The translations under genes were made by a program, and so were the position numbers. A stretch of DNA of 64,000 bases from an uncultured Bacteroidota bacterium (GTDB taxonomy: Bacteria > Bacteroidota > Bacteroidia > Chitinophagales > Chitinophagaceae), in contig CAIRYK010000078.1 in assembly GCA_903882805.1 (NCBI GenBank), forward strand, positions 114,896-178,895, read 5' to 3'. The first letter of the stretch is position 1; the number at the start of each line of letters is the position of its first letter. Below, one piece after another: positions 1 through 9,533 of this stretch. The notes beneath the pieces are model-generated. The model searched no databases. It had not been told where the DNA came from and saw only the letters and a list, made by a program, of their open reading frames with translations.

Positions 1-1
1 C

Positions 2-976
2 ATGCTGCCAGTAACCAATGCAGGTCCAGACACTATGGTATGCCTCACAGATAGTATACTAATAGGCGCAAGTCAGGTTGCGGGTATGGCCTATATATGG
101 TCGCCGGCCACAGGGCTTTCATCTGCCACTGTGGGCAGACCATTGGCGTCGCCGGCTGCCAACATTACCTATGCGCTTAAGGTTACTGATGTAAGTACAG
201 GATGTTTTGCTACTGATACGGTATTTGTAAAAGTGAATCCGCTACCTCCTGCAAATGCAGGCGGACCCAAGGCCATATGCTATGGGCAGAGCGTGGTATT
301 GGGCGCCCAGGCTGTTACAGGTAATTCGTATAAATGGGCTCCGCCTACAAATCTGAGCGCCGACTATGTAGCGCAGCCTACGGCCATACCCGAAACCACT
401 ACCACCTATACGCTTACCGAGACGAATGCACATTGCAGCCTGTCGGCTCCGGTACTGGTAACAGTTAATCCCCTGCCGGCTGCAAATGTGGGCGCCGACC
501 AGTCTATACCGCCCAAAGCCAGCATACAGATAGGCGCTGAAGCAGTAAGCGGCAGCTCTTACCTATGGTCGCCTACCAATAATATTAGTTCGCCAACCGA
601 GGCAATGCCTACAGTGACGCCGCCAGCAACCACAATATATACCCTTACCGAAACAAACGATGCTACAGGCTGTAAGCAAACCAATACTGTGAGGGTAGAA
701 GTAAGTGAGCAAGATGGCTACAACGCTTTTTCGCCCAATGGAGATGGAAAGAACGATACATGGAAGATACCGGAATTAAAGTTTTTCCCGGAAAATAAAG
801 TATCGGTACTTAACCGTTGGGGTAGCGAGGTATGGCGCGCAGACAATTACGACAACAGTAAGGTAGTGTTTGAAGGTAAGAATCTGGCGGGCGAAGCATT
901 GCCCGACGGCACTTATTACTATACAATCACTTATGGTAATGTTAGTAAAACAGGTTGGGTACTGATAAAACGATAA
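2..976 (+). CDS. T9SS type B (gliding-motility CTD) cargo protein, 5' truncated
   Basis: The window opens inside this gene, so the Met at base 2 is probably internal and the N-terminus is missing. The visible 324 residues hold three repeats of about 80 residues (roughly 1-78, 79-157, 158-235). Each has a Cys-containing start, a Tyr-x-Trp-x-Pro core and a TTYTLT-like end, as in PKD/Ig-like adhesin modules of Bacteroidota. The last 85 residues form a gliding-motility-associated C-terminal domain, with SPNGDGKNDTW, NRWGSEVW and LPDGTYYY. This is the type B signal for export and surface attachment by the type IX secretion system. The stop lies 4 bp before a PorP/SprF gene, a pairing usual for type B cargo. 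It is probably a surface adhesin; the ligand is unknown. Confidence 0.9.
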   Translation: MLPVTNAGPDTMVCLTDSILIGASQVAGMAYIWSPATGLSSATVGRPLASPAANITYALKVTDVSTGCFATDTVFVKVNPLPPANAGGPKAICYGQSVVLGAQAVTGNSYKWAPPTNLSADYVAQPTAIPETTTTYTLTETNAHCSLSAPVLVTVNPLPAANVGADQSIPPKASIQIGAEAVSGSSYLWSPTNNISSPTEAMPTVTPPATTIYTLTETNDATGCKQTNTVRVEVSEQDGYNAFSPNGDGKNDTWKIPELKFFPENKVSVLNRWGSEVWRADNYDNSKVVFEGKNLAGEALPDGTYYYTITYGNVSKTGWVLIKR

Positions 977-980
977 CACC

Positions 981-1931
981 ATGAAAAGGAAATTATTAAC
1001 GGGTCTTATTGGTTTGGCGCTTAGCTCTACGGCAATTGCACAGCAGGATGCTGCATTTTCGCAGTATTTTTTCAATATGATGTACGTAAACCCGGCTTAT
1101 GCAGGTACGCGCGATTATTTGTCGGGAACGCTTATACACCGTACACAGTGGGTGGGTGTAGATGGCGCGCCGTCGTCGCAAACGCTAAATGTACATTCTG
1201 CCTTAAAGGGCGGTAAAGTGGGGCTTGGACTGCAATTGATCAATGATCAGGCCGGGCCTGTAAAAACCACCGGATTTGGCGTTACCTATGCCTATCACCT
1301 GCCCATCAACGATGAAACGCAATTGTCGTTTGGGCTTTCGGGCTCCATTGCTAGCCTGCGCATTTCGGGCGATCAAATACATATAGAAGACCAGTCGGAT
1401 CTCGCTTTTTCTACTGGGTCTTCCTCTGCTATTGTGCCAGATGCAAGCGCAGGCATTTACCTGCACAAGCAGCGCTGGTATGTGGGTTTTTCAGCATCGC
1501 ATTTATTGCAAACTAAGTTTAGTATCAATGATGCCGCCGGTCAGCGTTCTGCCAAGTACTACAGAAACTACTTTCTTGCCGCCGGTCATGTGTTTAAAAT
1601 AAACGATGAGGTCGATTTTCGTCCGTCCTTTTTGGCGAAGTATGTGCAATCGGCGCCGCTTATAGGCGAACTAGATGCTTGTTTTATATTCAAGCAGCGT
1701 TTTTTTGCAGGCGCCGGCTTACGTACCAGCAAGCGCATAAACACTGATGGCGCAGATAATGCCCTGGTAGCGATAGCAGAAGTGGAATTCTTGCGTATGT
1801 TCAGGTTTGGGTATTCGTACGATTATTATATTGGAAAGCAGGCAATATACAATGGCGGCACGCATGAACTGATGTTGGGCTGGGATTTCAGCAAGGCCAA
1901 AACCAAGATGGAGAATCCGAGATTTTTCTAA
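981..1931 (+). CDS. PorP/SprF family type IX secretion outer-membrane protein
   Basis: A 316-residue protein with a signal peptide ending near ALSSTAIAQ. It then has the family's typical start, QDAAFSQYFFNMMYVNPAYAG, followed by a barrel-like alternation of aromatic and small residues and a C-terminal end in Phe. PorP/SprF proteins sit in the outer membrane and help deliver or anchor T9SS type B cargo. This fits its position directly behind a gene with a type B CTD and ahead of an OmpA/TPR protein. Members of this family occur in many copies per genome, so this is more likely a cargo-specific SprF paralogue than the core secretion component. Confidence 0.9.
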   Translation: MKRKLLTGLIGLALSSTAIAQQDAAFSQYFFNMMYVNPAYAGTRDYLSGTLIHRTQWVGVDGAPSSQTLNVHSALKGGKVGLGLQLINDQAGPVKTTGFGVTYAYHLPINDETQLSFGLSGSIASLRISGDQIHIEDQSDLAFSTGSSSAIVPDASAGIYLHKQRWYVGFSASHLLQTKFSINDAAGQRSAKYYRNYFLAAGHVFKINDEVDFRPSFLAKYVQSAPLIGELDACFIFKQRFFAGAGLRTSKRINTDGADNALVAIAEVEFLRMFRFGYSYDYYIGKQAIYNGGTHELMLGWDFSKAKTKMENPRFF

Positions 1932-1971
1932 ACATAGTCCGGCCAGCATTAGCTGCCAATAAATAACGGAA

Positions 1972-3768
1972 ATGAGAAAAATAATTTTTATAATAATCAC
2001 GCTGCTCTGTAGCATAGGCGCAAAAGCCGACACCAAAAAAGCTGACAAGCTTTTTGACCGTTGGGAGTATGCACGCGCTGCAGCGCTCTACGAAAAAGAA
2101 GCGATAGATCATCCTTCAGCCCTGGTGTATTACAAGCTGGGACTGTGCTACATGCGTATGAGCAATTATGCCAAGGCAGTGGCAGCCTTCGATCAGGTAG
2201 ATAAGAAGGGGAAATTCAGCATACCCAATTTTTATCTGGAATACGGACAAATGCTTAAAGCAAACGCTCAGTACCCGGAAGCAAAAGAAGCGTTTAAGAA
2301 GTATATGGCTATGAAGCCTACTGATAAAAGAGGGCGTTTTTTTATGGAGTCGTGCGATATTGCTAAAGACGACCATGTAGACGACCTGCCGCTGATTGTA
2401 GAGAATGTACTACCGCTCAATAGCCCATATGCCGATTTATGTCCGGTGATGTTTAAAGATGGCGTAGTATTTACATCGGCATGCGGAAAAGACAAAAGGA
2501 CACGAATAGATGGATGGTCGGGCGAGCATTTTTTGGGTTTGTACTATGCCAAAAGGGGAGGTAGTTATACAGATTTTGATCATCTGGTGCCATTCCTTAA
2601 TAAAGAAGTGGTGAATAAGTACCACGACGGTCCAGCATGTTTTTCGCCACAGGAGGATACGTTGTTTTTTTCGAGGGTAGTGCGCGATCTGCGCGGTGAA
2701 GAAAAAAGAACAATAGGGATAGAAAAAATTAAGATATACTATGGCGTTATAAAGAACGGCAAAATGGGTAAGCTGCGTGAGTTTGAGTTCAATAACGACA
2801 GCTTTTCAGTGGCATGCCCATTCATATCGGCCGATGGAAACAGAATATATTTTGCCTCAGACCGTCCGGGCGGTTATGGAGAAACCGATATATGGTACTG
2901 CCGCCGCACTACCGATGGATGGAGTAAGCCTATAAATATGGGGCCGAAAGTGAACACATTTGGTAAGGAAAAATACCCGTTTGAGGATCCGGAGGGCAAT
3001 TTGTATTTCTCTTCCGATGGTTATCAAGGGTTTGGAGGGTCTGATATTTGTGTAGCTGAAAAAGTGAATGGCGTATTGCAGAAAGCCGTAGTGCTGAAGC
3101 AGCCTATAAACTCGCCCGGCGATGATTATGGAATAATAACGCTTGATGAAGGAAGGCGCGGCTATGTGACATCGAACAGAGCTGGCGGACAGGGCGACGA
3201 TGATATTTATTTCTTTGATATGGCCGATAGCCTGATAAGGGCAAGGAACTATGCAATAGGGAAAATGCGCACCGCCAAGCCTACGCCGCCTCCGCCGGTT
3301 GAAGAAGAAGTAGTAGTGGCAAAGCCGCCGGTAGTAGCGCCTCCGCCTCCTAGGGTGACGCCTCCGCCACCTCCGCCATCTCCCCCGGCGAAACCTAAGC
3401 CAGTGGAGGAAATAGTTCCTGACTACGAAGATCTGGTCATTCACTTTGATTTGAATAAGTATGATATCAGACCCGACGATTTTGGTAAAATAGACAAGGT
3501 GATTGAGTGGCTGAAAAGGCATCCCGGTAAACGATTGTATATTAATGGTCATACCGATTCGCGAGCATCGGAGCAGTATAACGATATTTTATCAAAGAAC
3601 AGGGCAAAGGCGGCAGCTGAATACATGCAATCTAAAGGAATACCTGCAGGCAGGTTGGTGACAAAGGGTTTCGGATACCGGCAGCTGATCAATTTCTGCG
3701 GCAAGGGAATTCAGTGCCCGGAAGCACAACAGGAAGAGAACCGTAGAGTAGAATTTAAAGTCAATTAA
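1972..3768 (+). CDS. TPR / PD40 propeller / OmpA-domain protein (PorE-like)
   Basis: A 598-residue envelope protein with a signal peptide (about 1-19). TPR-like helices follow (about 20-130, KLGLCYMRMSNYAKAVAAF). Next come WD40-like PD40 blades (about 140-400), with repeats of the type IYFASDRPGGYGETDIW and LYFSSDGYQGFGGSDI. A Pro-rich linker (about 430-485) leads to an OmpA peptidoglycan-binding domain (about 487-598, NGHTDSRASEQYN and NRRVEF). TPR plus propeller plus OmpA is the architecture of PorE, which tethers the T9SS to peptidoglycan; the carboxypeptidase-regulatory domain of PorE is not obvious here. It is the third gene after a type B cargo gene and a SprF-like gene, so a role in anchoring or secreting that cargo is likely. 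Confidence 0.85.
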   Translation: MRKIIFIIITLLCSIGAKADTKKADKLFDRWEYARAAALYEKEAIDHPSALVYYKLGLCYMRMSNYAKAVAAFDQVDKKGKFSIPNFYLEYGQMLKANAQYPEAKEAFKKYMAMKPTDKRGRFFMESCDIAKDDHVDDLPLIVENVLPLNSPYADLCPVMFKDGVVFTSACGKDKRTRIDGWSGEHFLGLYYAKRGGSYTDFDHLVPFLNKEVVNKYHDGPACFSPQEDTLFFSRVVRDLRGEEKRTIGIEKIKIYYGVIKNGKMGKLREFEFNNDSFSVACPFISADGNRIYFASDRPGGYGETDIWYCRRTTDGWSKPINMGPKVNTFGKEKYPFEDPEGNLYFSSDGYQGFGGSDICVAEKVNGVLQKAVVLKQPINSPGDDYGIITLDEGRRGYVTSNRAGGQGDDDIYFFDMADSLIRARNYAIGKMRTAKPTPPPPVEEEVVVAKPPVVAPPPPRVTPPPPPPSPPAKPKPVEEIVPDYEDLVIHFDLNKYDIRPDDFGKIDKVIEWLKRHPGKRLYINGHTDSRASEQYNDILSKNRAKAAAEYMQSKGIPAGRLVTKGFGYRQLINFCGKGIQCPEAQQEENRRVEFKVN

Positions 3769-3894
3769 TAGCTGATAGCCCTTGCCAACTATCTGGCAGT
3801 TGTGTAGCGGAAAACGAGTACCATAAAGCGCAGAATAGCAAACCGGATTCTACGCTGTATCTTTAGGTTGGTTTTACTTATTAATTCATCACTT

Positions 3895-4668
3895 ATGTTT
3901 TCGCGATTATTTGGAAGGAAAAAGAAAGAGAATGAGGAGATGGCTGAAGTGCACATTTCGCCAAATCAAAACTGGTCGTTTTTAGGCGCAGACATGCACT
4001 CTCATTTTTTGCCGGGTATAGACGATGGCGCAAAGACTGTAGAAGATAGCCTGACGCTAATAAGGTCTATGATAGATATGGGGTACAAGAGCATCATTAC
4101 TACACCGCACGTAATGATAGATTACTACCCCAATACAACTGTTACTATTGGCAATGCATTGCAACAGGTGAAGGATGCGCTTAAGGAAAATAATATAGAT
4201 ATTCCAATTAAGGCGGCGGCAGAATACTATATAGACGAGTATTTTATGCAGCTTATAGAAAAAGAGCCATTGTTGACTATCAAGGATAAAGAAGTGCTTG
4301 TAGAGTTTTCTATGCTGTACGAGCCGCCTATGCTGTTTGATGCCATATTCAGGCTACAAAGTATGGGCTACCGTCCTATCATTGCTCATCCTGAAAGGTA
4401 CCTGTTTTTTCATCAGAATTTCAGGAAGTACAGGGAATTGCAAGAGCGCGGTTGCAGATTGCAATTGAATATGCTATCTATTGCCGGCTACTATGGCAGA
4501 AACATTAAGGCTATTGCCGACGAGATGCTTTCTAAAAATATGTACGACTACTGCGGTAGCGATGCCCACCACGAAAAGCACGTGAATGTGCTGAAGGTGA
4601 TGGCAGGCACAAAAGATTATCATACCTTTGCCAACTATCCATTCTTAAATAATCAATTGTGTTTTTAA
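3895..4668 (+). CDS. PHP-type tyrosine-protein phosphatase (CpsB/YwqE-like)
   Basis: A 257-residue metal-dependent phosphatase of the PHP fold. Metal-ligand motifs are visible in order: DMHSHFLPGIDDGA, TTPHVM, AAEYYIDE, IAHPERY and CGSDAHH. CpsB/YwqE enzymes remove phosphate from the Tyr-rich tails of bacterial tyrosine kinases and so set polysaccharide chain length or output. The cognate substrate is probably the BY-kinase encoded at 7015-9489. I take the ATG at 3895 as start: an upstream in-frame TTG adds nine residues unlike the family. It is the first gene of the polysaccharide locus, after a 100-bp gap from the T9SS genes. Confidence 0.88.
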   Translation: MFSRLFGRKKKENEEMAEVHISPNQNWSFLGADMHSHFLPGIDDGAKTVEDSLTLIRSMIDMGYKSIITTPHVMIDYYPNTTVTIGNALQQVKDALKENNIDIPIKAAAEYYIDEYFMQLIEKEPLLTIKDKEVLVEFSMLYEPPMLFDAIFRLQSMGYRPIIAHPERYLFFHQNFRKYRELQERGCRLQLNMLSIAGYYGRNIKAIADEMLSKNMYDYCGSDAHHEKHVNVLKVMAGTKDYHTFANYPFLNNQLCF

Positions 4669-4780
4669 TTGGTTTGATATTAAGATGAGAAAGTATATTT
4701 TTGTGCCAACACATTTTTTTGCCTCATTTTGTTCTGTATCAGGTACAAGGTTGGCTATATTATAAAGGATTTTAAGATTC

Positions 4781-6079
4781 ATGGGAAATTCAAGTTATTG
4801 TATAGGGGTTATCGGCTTAGGTTATGTAGGATTGCCCCTCGCTGTAGAGTTTAGTAAGTATTATCCTGTTATAGGATTTGATATAAATAAAAGAAGAATT
4901 GACGAGCTTCAGGGCGGAAACGATTTCACGCTTGAAGTAGATGAAGCGCAATTGAAGGCTGTAATAAAAGACCATGTTCCGGCAATGGATGAGACGGGTA
5001 TTTTTTGCACCAATGTGCTCAGCAATATTGCATCGTGCAACGTGTATATCATTACCGTTCCCACTCCGGTAGATAAAAATAATCGTCCTGATCTGACGCC
5101 ATTGTACAAAGCCAGCGAAACAGTAGGTAAGGTGTTGAAGAAGGGCGATCTGGTAATATACGAAAGCACCGTATACCCAGGCGTAACCGAAGACGAATGT
5201 GTGCCAGTACTTGAAAAAGTATCCGGCATGAAATTTAATGTGGATTTTTATTGCGGTTATTCGCCCGAGCGTATTAACCCGGGAGATAAACTGCACACAG
5301 TTGCCAAAATCAAAAAAATAACATCGGGCTCAACACCTGAAGCAGCCGAAGAAATAGACACTATATATAGGTCTATTATCACCGCGGGTACCCATAAGGC
5401 AGCGAGTATAAAAGTTGCTGAAGCTGCGAAGGTTATTGAGAACTCGCAGCGCGATATCAACATTGCTTTTGTAAACGAACTGGCTAAGATTTTCAACCAA
5501 TTGGGTATAGATACCCATCAGGTATTGGAAGCATCTGCTACAAAGTGGAATTTCTTGCCATTCAAACCAGGGTTGGTAGGCGGACACTGTATAGGCGTAG
5601 ACCCTTACTACCTGGCACAAAAAGCGCAGGAAGTGGGTTATCATCCCGAGATAATACTTGCAGGCCGTAGGCTGAATGATGGTATGGGGCAGTATATAGC
5701 CGGCGAGATTGTGAAGTTGATGATTCGCAGAGATGTGCAGGTTAAGGGAGCTAATGTCCTGCTACTCGGTATTACCTTTAAAGAAAATTGCCCCGACGTA
5801 AGGAACACAAGGGTAGTAGATATTGTAAAAGAGCTTACTTCTTATGGAATTAATCTAACTATTTACGATCCATGGGCTAAGCCGGAAGATGTGATGCACG
5901 AGTATGGTATATCTATTATTACCGAATTGCCGGATAACCAGCAGTTTGATTCTTTGGTACTTGCGGTAGCGCATAAAGATTTTCTACAAACAGACTGGAC
6001 CAAACGTGTGAAATCAGGAGGTGTTATTTATGATGTGAAAGGCTGCCTTGACAAAGAAATGGTTACCGCGCGTTTGTAA
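4781..6079 (+). CDS. nucleotide-sugar dehydrogenase (UDP-HexNAc 6-dehydrogenase type)
   Basis: A 432-residue NAD-dependent four-electron dehydrogenase of the UDP-glucose/GDP-mannose dehydrogenase family. The Rossmann motif [14 protein letters not shown] is near residue 9, and the catalytic Cys270 lies in [12 protein letters not shown]. The stretch [14 protein letters not shown] and the overall length resemble the TviB/WbpA/WecC branch, which makes UDP-N-acetyl-hexosaminuronic acids, more than UDP-glucose dehydrogenase. The product would be an acidic sugar precursor for the polysaccharide exported by neighbouring genes. Substrate identity is inferred from subfamily look only. Confidence 0.88.
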   Translation: MGNSSYCIGVIGLGYVGLPLAVEFSKYYPVIGFDINKRRIDELQGGNDFTLEVDEAQLKAVIKDHVPAMDETGIFCTNVLSNIASCNVYIITVPTPVDKNNRPDLTPLYKASETVGKVLKKGDLVIYESTVYPGVTEDECVPVLEKVSGMKFNVDFYCGYSPERINPGDKLHTVAKIKKITSGSTPEAAEEIDTIYRSIITAGTHKAASIKVAEAAKVIENSQRDINIAFVNELAKIFNQLGIDTHQVLEASATKWNFLPFKPGLVGGHCIGVDPYYLAQKAQEVGYHPEIILAGRRLNDGMGQYIAGEIVKLMIRRDVQVKGANVLLLGITFKENCPDVRNTRVVDIVKELTSYGINLTIYDPWAKPEDVMHEYGISIITELPDNQQFDSLVLAVAHKDFLQTDWTKRVKSGGVIYDVKGCLDKEMVTARL

Positions 6080-6208
6080 TTAATAGGTTATCGGTATAGA
6101 CTACATAGCGATATTTACTTATTTTATTTCTGCGTGAATTAAACTTCCTGAGCCCTTCTTTTTTCATTTTTAGCATATTTTAAACTATTTTTGGTGAAAT
6201 TTTTGAAA

Positions 6209-7000
6209 ATGTTTCAACTAAACAGGCAAAACTGCTATAGTTTTAGTCTCCTATTGCTATTTATGTCATACATGACAATGACTTCCTGCGTTGCGGTGAA
6301 GAAGGCAATATATTTTAATGATTTGCCCGATACCATCAATACGCCGATAGTAATGACCCAGCCTGCGAAGTTTATTGATCCTAAAATAGAAAGTAACGAC
6401 ATCCTTGCTATCAACGTTCAGACAATTATACAGAACGCAACAAACCCAATCAGCACCAATACCACCGGTTCGTTCAGCGCACTCAACGGTTATCTTGTAG
6501 ATAAGAACGGCTATATTGAGTTGCCGCTTATGGGATTTGTGAAAGTGGCCGGCCTAACCACCGCTGAGGCGAGAGAACTGATAAAGCAGAAAGCGAAGGA
6601 GTTTTTTAAAGATCCGGTTGTAAATGTAAGAATCGCCAATTTTGATATCGTTATTTTGGGCGATGTAGGTCATCCGGGTACTGTAACAATACCGAGTGAG
6701 AAAGTAAGCATTTTTGATGCGATTGCACTTTCGGGCGATATCAATCTTACGGCGCGCAGAGACAATATATTGATTACGCGTATTGTAGGCGACGAACGCC
6801 AGTTTGCAAGACTTGATTTAACTTCCAGCAAAATATACCAGTCGCCATATTACTACCTCAAGCAGCATGATCAGATTTACGTTCAGCCTAGCAAGAACAA
6901 AATTCAAGCTAGCGATAACTCGCTTATCAGAAACTTAGGTATAATATCGTCAATGTTGTCGCTTGCATCATTGATTCTGATATTTAGGAATATAAAATAA
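6209..7000 (+). CDS. polysaccharide export lipoprotein (Wza/OPX family)
   Basis: A 263-residue outer-membrane polysaccharide export protein. The N-terminal signal ends in a lipobox with Cys27 (MTMTSC), then a Poly_export domain (about 35-150, with NGYLVDKNGYIELPLMG) and an SLBB-like domain (about 150-225, ILGDVGHPGTVTIPSEKVSIFDAIALSG). A hydrophobic segment near the C-terminus (SSMLSLASLILIFR) could serve as the membrane-spanning helix. I prefer the ATG at 6209; an in-frame TTG at 6191 would add six residues. It lies 14 bp ahead of the BY-kinase gene, as usual for Wza-Wzc pairs. Confidence 0.88.
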   Translation: MFQLNRQNCYSFSLLLLFMSYMTMTSCVAVKKAIYFNDLPDTINTPIVMTQPAKFIDPKIESNDILAINVQTIIQNATNPISTNTTGSFSALNGYLVDKNGYIELPLMGFVKVAGLTTAEARELIKQKAKEFFKDPVVNVRIANFDIVILGDVGHPGTVTIPSEKVSIFDAIALSGDINLTARRDNILITRIVGDERQFARLDLTSSKIYQSPYYYLKQHDQIYVQPSKNKIQASDNSLIRNLGIISSMLSLASLILIFRNIK

Positions 7001-7014
7001 TTAAAAGACAGTAA

Positions 7015-9489
7015 ATGGAAGCTAGTGTTGCGCCTGTTGTGGCAGATGGAAAACAAAAATTGGAAGACGGCAGTAGTTTTAACCTCAAATGGTTTCTATC
7101 TACTATCCTGGCTATTTGGCCTTGGCTGTTGGGTAGTATTATAACTTCGCTTATTATAGGTAATTTATATTTGAGGTATGCAACTCCGGTATACAGATCT
7201 TATGCAGAATTGTTGATTATTGATACAAAAAAGGGCGGTTCATCATCGGGCGACGACATCTTGAAGATGTTGAACATTGATAACAACAAGGTAAATATTG
7301 AGAACGAAATAGAGATTCTGAAAAGCCGTACTACCATGATGAAGGTAGTAAACCAGTTGCACCTTAATATTGACTACTCCATATCGGGTCGTTTCAAAAA
7401 CACACCTCTTTACAGCAAGAAGCCCTTTGAGTTGTTGGTGTTGGATAGTGTTACCGATTATTTTAACTACAATGTAAATGTACTAGACAGCGTCAACTTC
7501 AAATTATCGGACGGTTGGGGAAATCAGTCTAAAGGTAAATTTGGAGATACGATTAAATTGGGCGCCGGTAGGGCAGTAGTAAGGAAAACAGAGTACTTTA
7601 CAACAGAAAAGCTGGTTTATAATGTACTTGTTGCGCCGCCAATTGATGCAGCGCGTACGTACATGTATAAAGTAGATATCACTCCACCGGCAAAATCATC
7701 GAGTTATATCACGCTGCAAATGCAGGACATCCTTCCTGAGCGTGCAGTTGATATCATCAATTTGCTCATGGAGTTTTATATGAGCAACAACGTGCAGACC
7801 AGAAATAAGATTTCTAAAAACACGATGCAGTTTATTAATGTTCGTATAGATTCTGTTGGTCGCGAACTTACTGATGTAGAAAAAGACATTCAGGAATTTA
7901 AGCAGGATAAGAAAATTACTGATATCGGCGCTATGTCTACGCAGTTGCTCAATGCAAATGCGGCTACAATGGATAAGCTGAGCAATGGCGAGGTGGAACT
8001 GGAAATAATAGAGTCTATCAGCGACTATCTGGAAAAAGGTAACGATCAGTCGATAATACTGCCAGCATCGCTGTTGAACAATCCGGGTTTGTCAGGATTG
8101 ATGAATAAGTTCAATACCCTGCAAACAGAAATTGAAACAAGCCTTATTTCTAATACTTTGGGTAACCCCATTACCAAAAATCTGATTAAGCAAAGAGATG
8201 AAGTAAAACAAAATCTTATTCAGTCGCTCACTTCGTCGAAGAAGGAAGCTGCATTGAAAGTAGATCGAATCAGACAATCACTGGGTAGCATAACCGGCAA
8301 GGTGCATGAAGTGCCGCTTGTTGAGCGCCAGTATCTCGATTATGCCCGTCGTCAGGCCATAAAAAGAGACCTTTTCATATTCCTTCTGAAAAAGAGAGAA
8401 GAAACAGCTATAGAAATGGCAGCTACTGTGCCCAATGCAAGCGTGATAGACCCTGCTTTGACCACAGGTCAGGTTTTGCCAAATCACTCTCGTACATTGA
8501 TGATATACCTGATATTTGGTATAGCATTGCCTTTCGGCGTTATTATGCTTCGCCGCGGTCTTAACATCAAAATTATCAGCCGTACAGATATTTCTAAGGT
8601 TACCACTATACCTATTATTGGTGAAATTGGAAACAACCAGGATGGCGATAGCGTAATTGTTACCAAGAACAGCCGTACCATCATTTCTGAGCAGTTCCGT
8701 GCATTGCGTACTAACCTGCAGTATCTGCTTACTGATAAGAAAGACAAGGTATTGATGATTACATCGAGCATGTCGGGCGAGGGTAAATCGTTTATCGCGG
8801 TAAACCTTTCGATCACCTTGGCAATGTCGGGCAAGAAGGTGTTGATAATGGAGTTTGACTTGCGTAAACCTAAGATCTCAAAGATGTTGAACCTCGACAG
8901 TTCTATTGGTTTCTCTAACTATGCTATTGGCAAAGTAGATCTTTCGCAAATTATCCTGCCATCAGGCATTGATGCCAACTTGTTTGTATTGCCTGCTGGT
9001 CCCGTTCCGCCAAACCCGTCGGAGTTGATATTGTTGCCGCGTACAGAAGAGTTGTTCCAGATACTGAGAACGATGTTCGACTTTATCATTGTGGATACTT
9101 CGCCTGTGGGTCTGGTAACGGATGCCCAGTTGCTGAACAGATATGCCGATAATGCATTGTACATAGTAAGGCAGGGTCAGACCTATAAGCAACAGCTGAA
9201 CATACCTAACGAGCTATACTATAGCGGAAAAATACCAAGACTGAACTTCATTATCAATGACGTAATTGCCAACAGAGGCTTCGCATACGGTTATGGTTAT
9301 GAGGAAGGATATGGTTATGGCTACGGCTATGGTTATGGTTACGGCTATGGTTATGGCTATGGTTACGGCTATGGTTATGGTTACGGATCATACGGAAACG
9401 GCTACTATGTAGACGATAAGAAGAAGGGCGCTAAGGGCTGGTTAAGTTCCGGAGGTTCGGGTCGTAGTAAATCGAAGAAAGAAAAATAA
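7015..9489 (+). CDS. BY-kinase/chain-length determinant (Wzc-like) with Tyr-Gly tail
   Basis: An 824-residue inner-membrane protein combining a Wzz chain-length domain (about 30-520, with membrane helices near 28-55 and 495-515 and a coiled periplasmic part, and GNVR-type VPLVERQYLDYAR near 425) with a cytoplasmic tyrosine kinase. Kinase motifs are Walker A SSMSGEGKSF (about 584-593), Walker A' LIMEFDLRKPK (about 610-619) and Walker B FIIVDTSPVG (about 690-698). The C-terminus carries 13 consecutive Tyr-Gly pairs and 19 Tyr in about 45 residues, followed by a basic end. Autophosphorylation of this tail, reversed by a CpsB-like phosphatase, controls export in known systems. Confidence 0.9.
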   Translation: MEASVAPVVADGKQKLEDGSSFNLKWFLSTILAIWPWLLGSIITSLIIGNLYLRYATPVYRSYAELLIIDTKKGGSSSGDDILKMLNIDNNKVNIENEIEILKSRTTMMKVVNQLHLNIDYSISGRFKNTPLYSKKPFELLVLDSVTDYFNYNVNVLDSVNFKLSDGWGNQSKGKFGDTIKLGAGRAVVRKTEYFTTEKLVYNVLVAPPIDAARTYMYKVDITPPAKSSSYITLQMQDILPERAVDIINLLMEFYMSNNVQTRNKISKNTMQFINVRIDSVGRELTDVEKDIQEFKQDKKITDIGAMSTQLLNANAATMDKLSNGEVELEIIESISDYLEKGNDQSIILPASLLNNPGLSGLMNKFNTLQTEIETSLISNTLGNPITKNLIKQRDEVKQNLIQSLTSSKKEAALKVDRIRQSLGSITGKVHEVPLVERQYLDYARRQAIKRDLFIFLLKKREETAIEMAATVPNASVIDPALTTGQVLPNHSRTLMIYLIFGIALPFGVIMLRRGLNIKIISRTDISKVTTIPIIGEIGNNQDGDSVIVTKNSRTIISEQFRALRTNLQYLLTDKKDKVLMITSSMSGEGKSFIAVNLSITLAMSGKKVLIMEFDLRKPKISKMLNLDSSIGFSNYAIGKVDLSQIILPSGIDANLFVLPAGPVPPNPSELILLPRTEELFQILRTMFDFIIVDTSPVGLVTDAQLLNRYADNALYIVRQGQTYKQQLNIPNELYYSGKIPRLNFIINDVIANRGFAYGYGYEEGYGYGYGYGYGYGYGYGYGYGYGYGYGSYGNGYYVDDKKKGAKGWLSSGGSGRSKSKKEK
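9308..9387 (+). repeat. in-frame hexanucleotide repeat encoding (Tyr-Gly)13
   Basis: Tandem 6-bp units alternating TATGGT, TACGGC and close variants encode 13 consecutive Tyr-Gly pairs in the kinase tail. Because the unit is two codons, slippage would change the number of phosphorylatable tyrosines without shifting the frame. Confidence 0.9.
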
Positions 9490-9533
9490 GGGATATTAGT
9501 GTTTACGTTTAATACTGTTTTTGACTATAATTT

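Noticed and set aside
2857..3552. A 231-codon minus-strand frame rich in Arg
   Set aside because: It is the complement of the Pro-rich linker of the PorE-like gene, which produces Arg runs by chance.
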